From Nitrospira sp. (lineage in GTDB: Bacteria; Nitrospirota; Nitrospiria; Nitrospirales; Nitrospiraceae): DNA of 64,000 nt. The position numbers and the translations under genes were made by a program. The DNA lies in NCBI GenBank assembly GCA_016873515.1, contig VGXB01000006.1, forward strand, positions 1 to 64,000, in the 5' to 3' direction. Each line of letters opens with the position of its first letter. The first letter of the stretch is position 1. This document shows positions 26,869-35,871 of this stretch, piece after piece. Below the pieces are notes generated by a model. It searched no databases. It saw nothing but the letters and a program-made list of their open reading frames with translations, and had not been told where the DNA came from.

Positions 26869-26922
26869 TTCACCATTCCTTCACATTCCATTCACACCGA
26901 TTCGAGGAAGATGGCATATAAT
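26869..26922 (+). promoter_or_regulatory. Activator-type promoter with three 11-bp TTCAC boxes
   Basis: Three direct repeats start with TTCAC at 26869, 26880 and 26891, exactly 11 bp apart, as expected for OmpR-family regulators bound in tandem on one face of the helix. A perfect TATAAT -10 box lies at 26917-26922, and the expected -35 position overlaps the last box. This is the layout of a class II activated promoter. The response regulator starts 27 bases downstream, so autoregulation is likely. Confidence 0.7.
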
Positions 26923-26948
26923 GGGGCCCGCCCTTGTGAGGAATGCTC

Positions 26949-27632
26949 ATGCGGATTCTGCTGGTCGAAGACGATCTGAATCTTGCGCAGTTCATTCGCA
27001 AAGGACTCAAGGAGGAGCATTACGCGGTGGACTTCGCCGCCGATGGTAAAACGGGATTAGAGTTGGCCCTGAATAACCCGTACGACCTTCTGATCCTGGA
27101 CGTCATGCTGCCCAAGCTGGACGGTCTGACCCTGTGCAGCCGCATTCGCGCCAAAGGCGACACCGCTCCCGTCCTTCTGCTGACCACGCGCAACACGCTG
27201 GAGGCCAAAGTGTCTGGTTTCGACATCGGCGCAGACCAATTTCTGCCGAAGCCCTTCGCCTTCGTAGAGCTATTGGCTCGGATCAGAGTTCTACTGCGCC
27301 GAGGCAACCACCAGTCGGCGATGAACCTTCAAGCCGTGGACCTGACGCTTGATCCGGCAACCCGCCAGGTCTGGCGGGCCGGGCACGAGATTTTGTTGAC
27401 GAACAAGGAATACGCTTTGCTTGAATTCCTCTTGCGAAATAAGAATCGGGTCCTGACACGAATGATAATCATCGAACATGTATGGAATATCAGCTATGAC
27501 CCCATGACCAATATTGTGGATGCCCACATCCGAGCCTTGCGAGCAAAAATCGACCGGGAATTTTCCCCGCCGTTGATTGCCACCGTACGCGGCGCAGGGT
27601 ACATGCTGGAAGAACCCAACGCCGCAACATGA
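26949..27632 (+). CDS. OmpR/PhoB-family response regulator
   Basis: This 227-residue protein starts at ATG 26949 (MRILLVEDD). The receiver domain has acidic residues near 8-9, phospho-acceptor Asp51 (LILDVMLP) and Lys101 (FLPKPF). Residues 125-222 are a winged-helix DNA-binding domain (LLTNKEYALLEFLLRN and the VDAHIRALRAKID recognition helix). The stop overlaps the kinase start (ATGA). The upstream 11-bp boxes fit its own binding. Confidence 0.93.
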   Translation: MRILLVEDDLNLAQFIRKGLKEEHYAVDFAADGKTGLELALNNPYDLLILDVMLPKLDGLTLCSRIRAKGDTAPVLLLTTRNTLEAKVSGFDIGADQFLPKPFAFVELLARIRVLLRRGNHQSAMNLQAVDLTLDPATRQVWRAGHEILLTNKEYALLEFLLRNKNRVLTRMIIIEHVWNISYDPMTNIVDAHIRALRAKIDREFSPPLIATVRGAGYMLEEPNAAT

Positions 27633-29086
27633 ATTCGCTACGCAGTCTCATCAGTCGGTCGGCGCTCATCCTGATGGGTGGCCTTCTCTTCTTTTCTGTA
27701 CTCGTGTACCTCGCGAGCGAGGCCTTGCTGCACCGCTTCGTCGACGGGCGGCTGCTGGCACTGGCGGAGACGCTAGCCGAGCTTGTCGAGCACCACCCCG
27801 ACATCCTCAGCCAGAGCGGGAAGGATCTCGCGCGTACCAGTAAAGTGAGTCCGAACGAAAACGCACAGCGCGAACTGCCTGGGGTGCTGCACGCCTTGCG
27901 AGTTTTCTCGTCTGACGGCCAGCTTATCTGGAAGAGCCCCAATGCCCTGATACAGTCGTCTATTCCCTCACATCTCCTCCAACGAGTTCTGATCCAACGG
28001 ACCGTGTATGAAACCATTGATTCGCCGGACGGCATGCCGGCCCGGCATCTCTTCATCGCCAGCGCCCGAGAGGGGCAAGTGCAATATATCCTGCAGGCGG
28101 AAACATCGCTGCTCCACCACCAGACCGCGTTGAGCGATCTGATACTGCTGTTGAGCCTCGGATCTGGCACCACTCTGCTGGTGACCTGGTTCGGCAGTCT
28201 GTGGCTAACCCAAAAAGTCCTGGCCCCAATTGAAGCCCTGTGTACGGGCGCTGGAACGATGTCGGAAGCCGATCTGGGAAAACGGCTGGCGTTGGATTCG
28301 CCTTATCAGGAATTTCGGCGGCTGACCCAAGCGGTCAACGCCGTATTGGATCAATTCCAACGGCGCAGCGAGGTCCAGCGGAATTTTTGTGAGATCGCCG
28401 CACACGAAATGAAAACTCCGTTAACCACTCTGCGTGGGAACCTAGAAGTGGCACTGCTGAAGGCCAGGACCACTGAGGAATACCATGAAGTGCTCCTCAA
28501 TAACCTAGAGCAAGTGGAGCGGCTGATCGCCTTGATTCGCCCCTTGTTGACGCTCGCAAAATTCACCAGCAACAAATCGCCTGTCCGGCTTACGCAGCTC
28601 GACGTCGAACCGCTGATCCAAGAGCTCGTGGACCAGCTAACGCTGCTGGCCGACGACCGGCACATCGCCCTGCTATTCGAATCCACACCAGTCCCTTCGG
28701 TACTCGGTGACGCCCAGTGGCTCAAACAGGCACTGATCAATCTGCTCGACAATGCCCTGCGCTATACCCCTTCCGGTGGGACAGTCACCATCCGATTACA
28801 GTCTGCCAACCAGGAGGTCTCGATCGCGGTTGAAGACACCGGCCACGGTATCGAGCCGGAGCATATTCCGCACCTGTTTGAACGGTTCTATCGAACCGAT
28901 TGGGCTCGATTGAAAGATGCTGCCGGCACCGGGCTGGGATTGCCCATTGTGAAAGAAATCATGGAAGCGCACGGAGGCGCCATTTCGGTCACAAGCCAAG
29001 CCGGCGAAGGCTCCGTCTTTACACTGCGGTTGCCGATCCCGTCCCATCAGGCACGAACAGTTCCTGCTTCGACGGTTTCTCAATAG
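27629..29086 (+). CDS. Sensor histidine kinase
   Basis: This 485-residue protein has two membrane segments (about residues 12-34 and 168-193) enclosing a roughly 135-residue extracytoplasmic sensor. A HAMP linker (194-247) follows. The HisKA domain has phospho-acceptor His259 in AAHEMKTPLTTLRG. The HATPase has NLLDNALRYTP (N box), DTGHGIEP (G1) and GTGLGLPIV (G2). It is coupled by a four-base overlap to the response regulator. The signal is unknown. Confidence 0.93.
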   Translation: MNSLRSLISRSALILMGGLLFFSVLVYLASEALLHRFVDGRLLALAETLAELVEHHPDILSQSGKDLARTSKVSPNENAQRELPGVLHALRVFSSDGQLIWKSPNALIQSSIPSHLLQRVLIQRTVYETIDSPDGMPARHLFIASAREGQVQYILQAETSLLHHQTALSDLILLLSLGSGTTLLVTWFGSLWLTQKVLAPIEALCTGAGTMSEADLGKRLALDSPYQEFRRLTQAVNAVLDQFQRRSEVQRNFCEIAAHEMKTPLTTLRGNLEVALLKARTTEEYHEVLLNNLEQVERLIALIRPLLTLAKFTSNKSPVRLTQLDVEPLIQELVDQLTLLADDRHIALLFESTPVPSVLGDAQWLKQALINLLDNALRYTPSGGTVTIRLQSANQEVSIAVEDTGHGIEPEHIPHLFERFYRTDWARLKDAAGTGLGLPIVKEIMEAHGGAISVTSQAGEGSVFTLRLPIPSHQARTVPASTVSQ

Positions 29087-29285
29087 TCCAAGCAGCAACG
29101 CTCGCCCGATTGTTCATGAGAGGTTGGGACCATGAAGAATTCTTCATGATCCGATCATGGCCATGGTGGCCACCTCAGAAACAGATTTCCAGTGAAACCG
29201 TGGATTACTCAGCCTCGCCCTAGAACTATTCATAAGGGATCGCTCTTTTCGGCGCTGCAGTTCAGACAAGCTAGGAGTCGGCAAG

Positions 29286-29307
29286 ACGCACGGATACCGC
29301 CGTGCGT
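29286..29307 (+). terminator. Rho-independent-like hairpin after the kinase gene
   Basis: ACGCACGG and CCGTGCGT form a perfect 8-bp stem around a 6-base loop, followed by GCTTTCT. It lies about 200 bases after the kinase stop and before the oppositely oriented AAA+ gene, so it may end the two-component transcript. The T-run is short. Confidence 0.4.
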
Positions 29308-29360
29308 GCTTTCTACACGATGATCGGACGGGAGTTCACAATCGAGATGGATACCACGGC

Positions 29361-30179
29361 TCAGAAAATAGCTTTGGCTAGTTCCAGAATGCTGCGCTGC
29401 ATATCTGGGTCGTCGGTGATGGGCCGGGCGATCGTCACATCACAAGCCCGTTCAGCCGGGACGCCTTGCCGGATCAACGTCCCGGCATAGATCAAAAGCC
29501 TGGTGCTGACCCCTTCGTCCAATCCATGATTCTTGAGGTTTCGCACTTTGCCACCGAGCTTCACCAAACTGCCTGCAATCGCGTGGCTGACGCCCGCTTC
29601 GCGTTCGACCACCGTCGTTTCGATATCTGGAGAAGGATAATCGAATTCGATCGCCATGAACCGCTGTTTGGTGCTCTGCTTCAAGTCCTTGAGTACGCTC
29701 TGGTAGCCGGGATTGTAGGAGATCACGAGCATGAACTCATCGGCAGCCTCCAGAATCTGGCCTTTTTTCTCGATCGGCAGGACCCGGCGATCGTCGCTGA
29801 GCGGATGAATGATGACGGTCGTATCCTTTCGCGCCTCCACCACTTCATCGAGATAGACAATCGCACCATGCTTGACACCGAGTGTCAGAGGTCCATCCAT
29901 CCACACCGTCTCCTGGCCTTTGAGTAAATAGCGGCCGACAAGGTCGGAGGCCGTGAGATCCTCATGGCACGCTACGGTGATCAGCGGGCGTCCCAGTTGG
30001 TAGGCCATGTGCTGCACAAACCGAGATTTCCCGCAGCCGGTCGGCCCCTTGAGCATCACAGGCATCTTGTTGCGCGCGGCAATCGAAAACAGCCCTATCT
30101 CTCCGCGCACTTCGGCATAGAACGGCTGCTGCTCAATTCGATACTGCCCAATATCACGTTCACGTCCAGGATGCGTCAT
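29361..30179 (-). CDS. CbbQ/NorQ-type MoxR AAA+ ATPase
   Basis: This 272-residue protein starts at ATG 30179. Walker A GPTGCGKS is at residues 45-52, Walker B VYLDEV near 107-112, and a sensor 1-type SYNPGYQ follows. The C-terminal part resembles CbbQ_C. Such ATPases activate RuBisCO, nitric oxide reductase or other metalloenzymes together with a VWA-domain partner (CbbO/NorD). No such partner is encoded beside it here; the upstream neighbour is a decayed sensor gene. The client is unknown. Confidence 0.88.
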   Translation of the reverse strand: MTHPGRERDIGQYRIEQQPFYAEVRGEIGLFSIAARNKMPVMLKGPTGCGKSRFVQHMAYQLGRPLITVACHEDLTASDLVGRYLLKGQETVWMDGPLTLGVKHGAIVYLDEVVEARKDTTVIIHPLSDDRRVLPIEKKGQILEAADEFMLVISYNPGYQSVLKDLKQSTKQRFMAIEFDYPSPDIETTVVEREAGVSHAIAGSLVKLGGKVRNLKNHGLDEGVSTRLLIYAGTLIRQGVPAERACDVTIARPITDDPDMQRSILELAKAIF

Positions 30180-30217
30180 GGAACCTCTTTGCGCCTTTTC
30201 CTCAAGAGTCTCGCTCG

Positions 30218-30238
30218 GGCACTCGGGACCCGAGTGCC
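30218..30238. repeat. Perfect 10-bp-arm palindrome upstream of the CbbQ-like gene
   Basis: GGCACTCGGG (30218-30227) and CCCGAGTGCC (30229-30238) are perfect inverted arms around one base, about 40 bases upstream of the AAA+ gene start. It could be an operator or a dispersed palindromic element; a related copy lies at 17259-17282, also upstream of a leftward gene. Confidence 0.55.
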
Positions 30239-30311
30239 TGCCAGCCACAATAAACACAACGGTGCCCAAGATCAAGCGATCAGAGTGGGGGAACAGGCTG
30301 CGTCACGTCTA

Positions 30312-30785
30312 CACAATCGCTGAGCCATCCAATACTTCGCCTACTTTTTGCATCAACACACCCATCTCCCATTTCAAGCTTTTGTCGATGGCTTGAACAA
30401 TCTTGAGTACCGCCTCGTCAAGCGCCGCCGCTTTGGCCAGCACTCATATCACGGCATATTGCGAAGCCAAGCGCTGTTCGGTTCTGCGGCGATCGGTGAT
30501 GTCACGGATAAAGGTGCTAAACATGTATCCTTCGCCGATATGAGCCGGCTCCCGTCCTGAGATACTCCCGAATCTCTTGCAGATGCGTCTCCCGATCACG
30601 ATCGAAAACGATCGCCTCGCAATAAGCAGCTTGCCCATCACTTCCTCGTGAGCCCATCCGAAGAGGACCGTGGTTTGACTGTCCCAGTCGGTCACGATGC
30701 CAGACGCATCGATGGTAATGACACCATCAAGCGCCATCTCGACGATCGCCCGGTTGCGCTCCTGACTCTGCAGTACGACCCCCTC
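30312..30785 (-). pseudogene. Decayed PAS-domain sensor gene
   Basis: Reading leftward from about 30785, the frame gives SQERNRAIVEMALDGVITID and then GIVTDWDSQTTVLFGWAHEEVMGK, a clear PAS domain start. The middle is shortened or frame-disturbed. It resumes with EGYMFSTFIRDITDRRRTEQRLASQYAVI, then TGA, then VLAKAAALDEAVLKIVQAI. That last segment resembles the start of the linker before a GAF domain in sensor kinases. There is no kinase domain. It is a non-functional fragment. Confidence 0.7.
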
Positions 30786-30809
30786 AGTTGCCCAAGCCCA
30801 GGCACTTTC

Positions 30810-31028
30810 TTAGAGAGCTTGACGATACTCCACGCGCAAACGAATCGCCGACCAGACGAGCAAGATCAATAGTGAGAGCCACAGAGTCGAGGCAATGCTG
30901 CGGCCGACCAGGTCGAACAGGAAGAATCCGATACCCAGAACCACCACCGTAGTCACGATGAGCAAAAACGGCAGCCACCCGTATCGACGAGGAGCTGGTG
31001 GTGACGATGTGGTCCTTGGAACGGTCAT
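30810..31028 (-). CDS. Small two-helix membrane protein
   Basis: This 72-residue protein starts at ATG 31028, overlapping the stop of the upstream YkgJ-DUF2156 gene by four bases. It has two hydrophobic segments (WLPFLLIVTTVVVLGIGFFLF and ASTLWLSLLILLVWSAI) and a short basic C-terminus. The family is not recognised. Coupling suggests it works with the fusion protein. Confidence 0.6.
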   Translation of the reverse strand: MTVPRTTSSPPAPRRYGWLPFLLIVTTVVVLGIGFFLFDLVGRSIASTLWLSLLILLVWSAIRLRVEYRQAL

Positions 31029-32518
31029 GGTTGTATCCCCGTCACGATCCAATTCTCGATCAGCGTTGTTGGGTGGTAGGCCCGCTTGGCTTGACGCAGG
31101 CCTGGAAGTCCAGCATCATCCATCGCATTGATAATAGTTGCGCCAGAATTCACGGCGGTGCGGCAGGTATCGCGGAACAGCCACTGGGCCAATCCGGAAA
31201 CAGATCGATCCGCAATCTCCAGCAGGACACACCAAACACGGGGCGTCAACCAATAGCCGAACGTATACGCGACGATTCGGTTCTCCATGAGGATCACTGT
31301 CCCTGACAGGCCGATCCGCTCAGGCTCAACCAAGGCAAGACGATGTGCCCCCTCGGCATCCTCAAGGAGCATGCGCCCCAGTGAGTCATACCCTTGGTAC
31401 TCCTGGCTCCGTTTCTGCGACGACCACAGATTGTACAGAGCAAGGCAGCCGCTCCGATGATGCGCACGATATGGCTCGACCGTCATCGTCCGTTCGCGCT
31501 CCACTCGGTTGCACAGCGCCCGCTGGGACTTATAGCGGTCACCAGCCAACTGCGCCAACGCCTCAGCATGATAGAGATAGTCGTTCCCCTTGGACCGGAA
31601 CTCCCCGCTGCCTCGTTCCAATACCCGTTTCTGCAGCCCCATCACATTTTCGATCCGGTTGACCGGCGACTGCCCGTTCCATTCTTGCATCAGCCGGAAC
31701 GCTTCCCGCACGGCACCATCCAATGGTCTCGCCCCCAACGGAATGAGGGGCATGAACCAGCCGTCTAGGGAACGGGCAAACAAGAAGATCATCTGATCGA
31801 GCTCTATCCACCAGTACGGTAACGCCGCAGTCCAGATGAAATGGTACGGGAAGGCATAGGCAGCCAGGGCATCATCGGCAAGCAACTGCGCCCGGTCCAC
31901 CGCTTGGGCAAAGCGTGACGCATCTTGCGGAGTTAGGGGACGCAGTCGAGAATCAGGCAGTACCGGCACCAAACAAGCCGTGAGCTGAGGAAGAGACTGC
32001 ACGATGACGACATCGTCTTGAAATCGACCAATTAACCAAGGGTTGGCAGCCAGCCGCTTGAGTGAATCATCAGCCAGCAGCTCATCGGCAACCTGTTTCG
32101 CATGCGTGGCAATCGTCTCGGGTACGGTCTCCGTCAGAAAGGGGCACTTCGTATCCCACCCCAGCACCACCTCTGTGTGTGCCGCATTCCACATTAGAAC
32201 CAAGGGGTATAGCCGGCAGTCCAATGGACGCGCCTCATAAATTCCACAGTGACTGGTCGTGATGTCGAAGGCAGGGCAGATGTACCCCTCCCCCGATGGA
32301 TTAGGCTTGAGATCGATCTGCGAGCCCGACCGGTCAGGAAAGGATGTTGGTGGCAACCCATGAGTCACCGCCGCCACAATTTCACGCCGTGTAAAATAGG
32401 GGCGCAGAAAGCTGTCGGCCTCCGGGAAACGGCAACAGACATCGCAGCGGAAACAGACAGAGCTTGGCACCAATTGAGGTAGTGATGTTGGCGCAGCCAC
32501 GGATGGTTCGGACTCCAC
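31025..32518 (-). CDS. YkgJ-type cysteine-cluster domain fused to DUF2156
   Basis: This 497-residue protein begins with a YkgJ-like domain: CxxCxxCC at Cys22, 25, 28 and 29 (CFRCDVCCRF), then a second cluster in CPAF...HCGIYEARPLDCRLYPLVL. Such domains are predicted to bind Zn or Fe-S. Residues from about 270 onward match the DUF2156 region, the acyltransferase (GNAT-like) fold of MprF lysyl-phosphatidylglycerol synthases: RIENVMGLQKRVLERGSGEFRSKGNDYLY-type start, an ALVE/ERIGLSGTVILMENRIVAYTFGY core and INAMDDAGLPGLRQAKRAYHP near the end. There is no MprF membrane domain. It is divergent from the ATP-grasp/KamA operon. Confidence 0.78.
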   Translation of the reverse strand: MESEPSVAAPTSLPQLVPSSVCFRCDVCCRFPEADSFLRPYFTRREIVAAVTHGLPPTSFPDRSGSQIDLKPNPSGEGYICPAFDITTSHCGIYEARPLDCRLYPLVLMWNAAHTEVVLGWDTKCPFLTETVPETIATHAKQVADELLADDSLKRLAANPWLIGRFQDDVVIVQSLPQLTACLVPVLPDSRLRPLTPQDASRFAQAVDRAQLLADDALAAYAFPYHFIWTAALPYWWIELDQMIFLFARSLDGWFMPLIPLGARPLDGAVREAFRLMQEWNGQSPVNRIENVMGLQKRVLERGSGEFRSKGNDYLYHAEALAQLAGDRYKSQRALCNRVERERTMTVEPYRAHHRSGCLALYNLWSSQKRSQEYQGYDSLGRMLLEDAEGAHRLALVEPERIGLSGTVILMENRIVAYTFGYWLTPRVWCVLLEIADRSVSGLAQWLFRDTCRTAVNSGATIINAMDDAGLPGLRQAKRAYHPTTLIENWIVTGIQP

Positions 32519-32714
32519 TTATAAGGAGGCCAATCGGTCACATCATACGACGTAGGCCACATGCTAGCAAGCGTGGCTCGCATTCATTCTTGCCGTACCC
32601 TACCCCACGGGCACCCCAGGCAAAGTCCATGCCCCTTGTGGCGCCATACCATGCGTGTTAGCATTCAGTGCACACACTGCGTGAAAATCTGCGGGTTTCT
32701 CGAACCAAGCAGGG

Positions 32715-34232
32715 ATGGCCTCATTGTCACCGACTGGACCGTTCTGTCCGCCACCTCAGATCGAACCGGCACTCAATCGCTGCACGACTGTTCGTGCAGG
32801 ATTATCCGAGGCAGGCCTATTTGCCTCCGCTAGGCATAGGGTCATCGAGGACATTGTCTCCAGTGCGCACGCTGCGACGTTCTGGCGAATCAGTCCAAGC
32901 CCACTGATGCTTTCTCAGGAGCAGCTCACATTCTTCGTCCAGCTGGGACCGCAACTTTTGTCGTTTTACCGGGCGCTGAACCGCCTCTATCATGAAAGTG
33001 TCAAAGGTGCTCAACCGACCTGGGTGGCAAGTTGGTTGGATCAGGGCAAGCCCGATGCGCTGGTGAACTACAGCCGAATGAAACGGTTCCGCGACTCGGT
33101 GCCCCATGTCATTCGGCCGGACGTGATTCCGACACAAGACGGAATGGTGATTACCGAACTGGATTCGGTACCCGGCGGTATTGGATTGACTGCTGCCATG
33201 AGCCGAATTTACGCCGATCTTGTATCCGAGTTCTCAGCCCTCAGCCCTCAGTCCTGTTACGACCTTGTTGGTGGCCGGGACGGCATGGTACGCGGCTTTG
33301 GTGCCATGCTCCGGTCAGCGCAGAAGGACCAGACCGGGTGCGTCGCCATCGTGGTGTCCGAGGAAGCGAAGGATTATCTGCCGGAAATGACCTGGCTGGC
33401 CGCGCAACTTCGCGAGCAGGGATTGCTGGTTTGGTGCGTCGAGCCCCGCGCAATCCGCTTCACTGAAGACGGACTTCGCCTCTCTGTGAATAACAGCGAA
33501 CAGGCCATCGGCCTGATCTACCGATTCTACGAACTATTCGACCTGCTGAATATTCCCAAGGCCGAATTGGTTCAATATGCCGTAAAGAAAGAACGGGTGA
33601 CCGTCACACCGCCATACAAACCAGCGTTGGAGGAAAAATCCGCCTTTGCCTTGCTACATCATCCCGTCTTGTCCCCCTTCTGGAGCAAGGAACTCGGCCC
33701 AGACGACTTCCTGCAGCTGACCACGATCATGCCAAAAACCTGGCTGCTTGACCCCTCACCGATTCCTCCAATGGCCACGATCCCCGGCCTCTACGTCGGG
33801 GAACGTGCGGTTGCGAGTTGGAGCGGTCTAGAGACCGCTACACAAAAGGAACGGCACTTCGTGATCAAACCCTCTGGCTTTTCCGAACTGGCATGGGGCA
33901 GCCGAGGCGTCTCGATTGGGCATGACCTGCCGCAGGCTGAATGGGTCGATACGCTCCGGAATGCACTGGCCTCATTCCCGACAACGCCCTATCTCTTGCA
34001 GGAATTTCACAAAGGCCGGCTGTTCGAGATGGATTACTTGGACGAGGGGACAAACAGGTTGACCCATATGGCCGGTCGAGCACGGCTTTCACCATATTAT
34101 TTCGTCACTGGCGAAAAGGTGGAGTTGGCTGGTATCCTGGCCACCATCTGTCCGGCCGACAAGAAGATTCTTCACGGCATGAAAGACGCGATCATGGTAC
34201 CGTGTGCCGTCTTAACGGACAATGTTCAATGA
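32715..34232 (+). CDS. ATP-grasp-like protein of unknown function
   Basis: This 505-residue protein starts at ATG 32715, but the start is uncertain because no good ribosome site is visible. Residues 120-165 (IRPDVIPTQDGMVITELDSVPGG) resemble the pre-ATP-grasp segment of glutathionylspermidine-synthase-like and circularly permuted ATP-grasp proteins. Later, HFVIKPSGFSELAWGSRGVSIG and PYLLQEFHKGRLFEMDY fit the ATP-binding Lys/Gly loop and the acidic metal-binding strand. Such enzymes join a carboxylate to an amine with ATP. It heads an operon with a glutaredoxin and KamA. The substrate is unknown, and the fold call is inference from motifs. Confidence 0.6.
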   Translation: MASLSPTGPFCPPPQIEPALNRCTTVRAGLSEAGLFASARHRVIEDIVSSAHAATFWRISPSPLMLSQEQLTFFVQLGPQLLSFYRALNRLYHESVKGAQPTWVASWLDQGKPDALVNYSRMKRFRDSVPHVIRPDVIPTQDGMVITELDSVPGGIGLTAAMSRIYADLVSEFSALSPQSCYDLVGGRDGMVRGFGAMLRSAQKDQTGCVAIVVSEEAKDYLPEMTWLAAQLREQGLLVWCVEPRAIRFTEDGLRLSVNNSEQAIGLIYRFYELFDLLNIPKAELVQYAVKKERVTVTPPYKPALEEKSAFALLHHPVLSPFWSKELGPDDFLQLTTIMPKTWLLDPSPIPPMATIPGLYVGERAVASWSGLETATQKERHFVIKPSGFSELAWGSRGVSIGHDLPQAEWVDTLRNALASFPTTPYLLQEFHKGRLFEMDYLDEGTNRLTHMAGRARLSPYYFVTGEKVELAGILATICPADKKILHGMKDAIMVPCAVLTDNVQ

Positions 34233-34333
34233 TAAATGGTGACTGGTCAATTGCAGGTGACGGACACTGGATGCCCAAACTCTTCATTCAACATTCATAA
34301 TTCAACATTTAAGATTACGCATCGATCATTGTT

Positions 34334-34666
34334 ATGTCCATCACACTCTTTCATGTCAATTGGTGTCCTGACTGTGTCGTGGTCCGACGTAAACTGGACG
34401 AGTTGGGACTCGCCTATGACGGCATCATCGCTCCTGATATCAGATCGATGCGCAAGCAAGTTCATGCGGTATCCGGACAATATTATGTGCCCGTCCTGCA
34501 AGACGGTGACCTCATCCTGACCGAAACTGAGGATATTCTAGCCTATCTGGATTCACGTGCTGGCTCCGGCAGCGCTGAGAGTACGACTCAGTTCCGCTCT
34601 CAGGCTCGCACGTCACCCGAATCACCGAGCGAAGACGACAACCATCCCTCGTGCTGCATCAACTGA
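34334..34666 (+). CDS. Glutaredoxin-like protein
   Basis: This 110-residue protein has the thioredoxin-fold start ITLFHVNWCPDCVVVRRKLDELGL with a CxxC (CPDC) active site, then YYVPVLQDGDLILTETEDILAYLD, carrying the cis-Pro (VPVL) and the GSH-contact-like TE(T)EDI. A 30-residue polar tail ends in CCIN. It is a cytoplasmic redox protein or reductant donor; 11 bases separate it from the KamA gene, hinting at a supporting role. Confidence 0.85.
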   Translation: MSITLFHVNWCPDCVVVRRKLDELGLAYDGIIAPDIRSMRKQVHAVSGQYYVPVLQDGDLILTETEDILAYLDSRAGSGSAESTTQFRSQARTSPESPSEDDNHPSCCIN

Positions 34667-34677
34667 GAGGTAATCGC

Positions 34678-35871
34678 ATGGAAGATTGGAAACAGATTCT
34701 CGCCAAGAGTATCATCAAGCCGAAGGAGCTCGCCGAACGGTTTGACGTGGACGAAGAGGAAATTCGCGCCATCGTCGGCCCCTACCCCATGCGGATCACC
34801 CCGACTGTGTTAAGTACGATCAAAGAAAAGGGCGATGCGATCTGGAAGCAGGTTGTCCCTGAAGTAGCCGAATTGGCTGACCTCGACGCAGCAGACGACC
34901 CACTGGAAGAAGATCTCATGAGTCCCGTACCGCACTTGGTCCACCGGTATCCGGACCGGGTGCTGCTCATGGTGACGAATCAATGCCCTATCTACTGCCG
35001 ATTTTGCACAAGAAAACGGCTCGTCGGTAAACCAGGCTTCCTCAAGAAAGGCGAGCTGGACCAGGCCATCGCGTACCTTCGCGAGCACACCGAAGTGCGC
35101 GACGTGATTCTCTCCGGCGGCGACCCCTTGCTCCTGCCAGACTATCTGCTCGAACGGGTACTTAAAGCCCTTCGGACCATTCCACATTTGGAGTTGATCC
35201 GTATCGGCTCGCGAGTGCCAGGCACATTGCCGCAGCGCATCACTCCCAAACTCTGTGAGATCGTGAAGAAGTACCACCCGATCTATATGAACTTGCACTT
35301 CAACCACCCCGATGAGTTCACCCCGGAAGTGAAAGCCGCCTGCGGTATGCTGGCTGATGCCGGCGTTCCGCTGGGTGCGCAGACGGTTCTGCTCAAAGGC
35401 GTCAACGACGATCCGAACATCATGAAGCGGCTCGTGCATCAGCTGCTACTTGCCCGGGTGAAGCCCTACTATCTTTATCAAGCTGATTTAACCAAAGGCA
35501 CGAATCATTTTCGCACCACGATCGAAACTGGCTTGACCATTATCAAGGCGCTTCAAGGCCACACCAGCGGCATGGCGGTGCCCCATTTCGTGATCGATGC
35601 GCCGGGCGGCGGCGGCAAAATTCCTCTCCTTCCGGACAACTACCTGGTGCATCTGGACAAAGAGGGTGCCGTGCTCCGGAACTACGAGAACAAGACCTTC
35701 CATTACCCACAATCCACTTCTGATAACCGGCGTGAACTCCCCATGGTTGGCATCCGATCATCGCATGATAGCGCATCGGAAGAATTAGTCGCTTGCGGTG
35801 ACAGCTATCCAGACCGTAACGGTTATGCCGCCTGGGGCAATAGCTGCAGCGGAGACACGGACGACCTGTGA
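34678..35871 (+). CDS. kamA: KamA-family radical SAM aminomutase
   Basis: This 397-residue protein starts at ATG 34678 behind GAGAGG. The radical-SAM CxxxCxxC is Cys103, 107 and 110 (CPIYCRFC). Further KamA signatures are ILSGGDPLLL, MNLHFNHPDEF, PLGAQTVLLKGVND, PYYLYQADLTKG (PLP Lys region and substrate Asp) and VIDAPGGGGKIP. Known members interconvert L-lysine and beta-lysine, or act on glutamate or elongation factor P. Which substrate is used here cannot be read from sequence. A 60-residue tail beyond the core is unusual and polar. Its stop overlaps the next start by four bases. Confidence 0.9.
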   Translation: MEDWKQILAKSIIKPKELAERFDVDEEEIRAIVGPYPMRITPTVLSTIKEKGDAIWKQVVPEVAELADLDAADDPLEEDLMSPVPHLVHRYPDRVLLMVTNQCPIYCRFCTRKRLVGKPGFLKKGELDQAIAYLREHTEVRDVILSGGDPLLLPDYLLERVLKALRTIPHLELIRIGSRVPGTLPQRITPKLCEIVKKYHPIYMNLHFNHPDEFTPEVKAACGMLADAGVPLGAQTVLLKGVNDDPNIMKRLVHQLLLARVKPYYLYQADLTKGTNHFRTTIETGLTIIKALQGHTSGMAVPHFVIDAPGGGGKIPLLPDNYLVHLDKEGAVLRNYENKTFHYPQSTSDNRRELPMVGIRSSHDSASEELVACGDSYPDRNGYAAWGNSCSGDTDDL

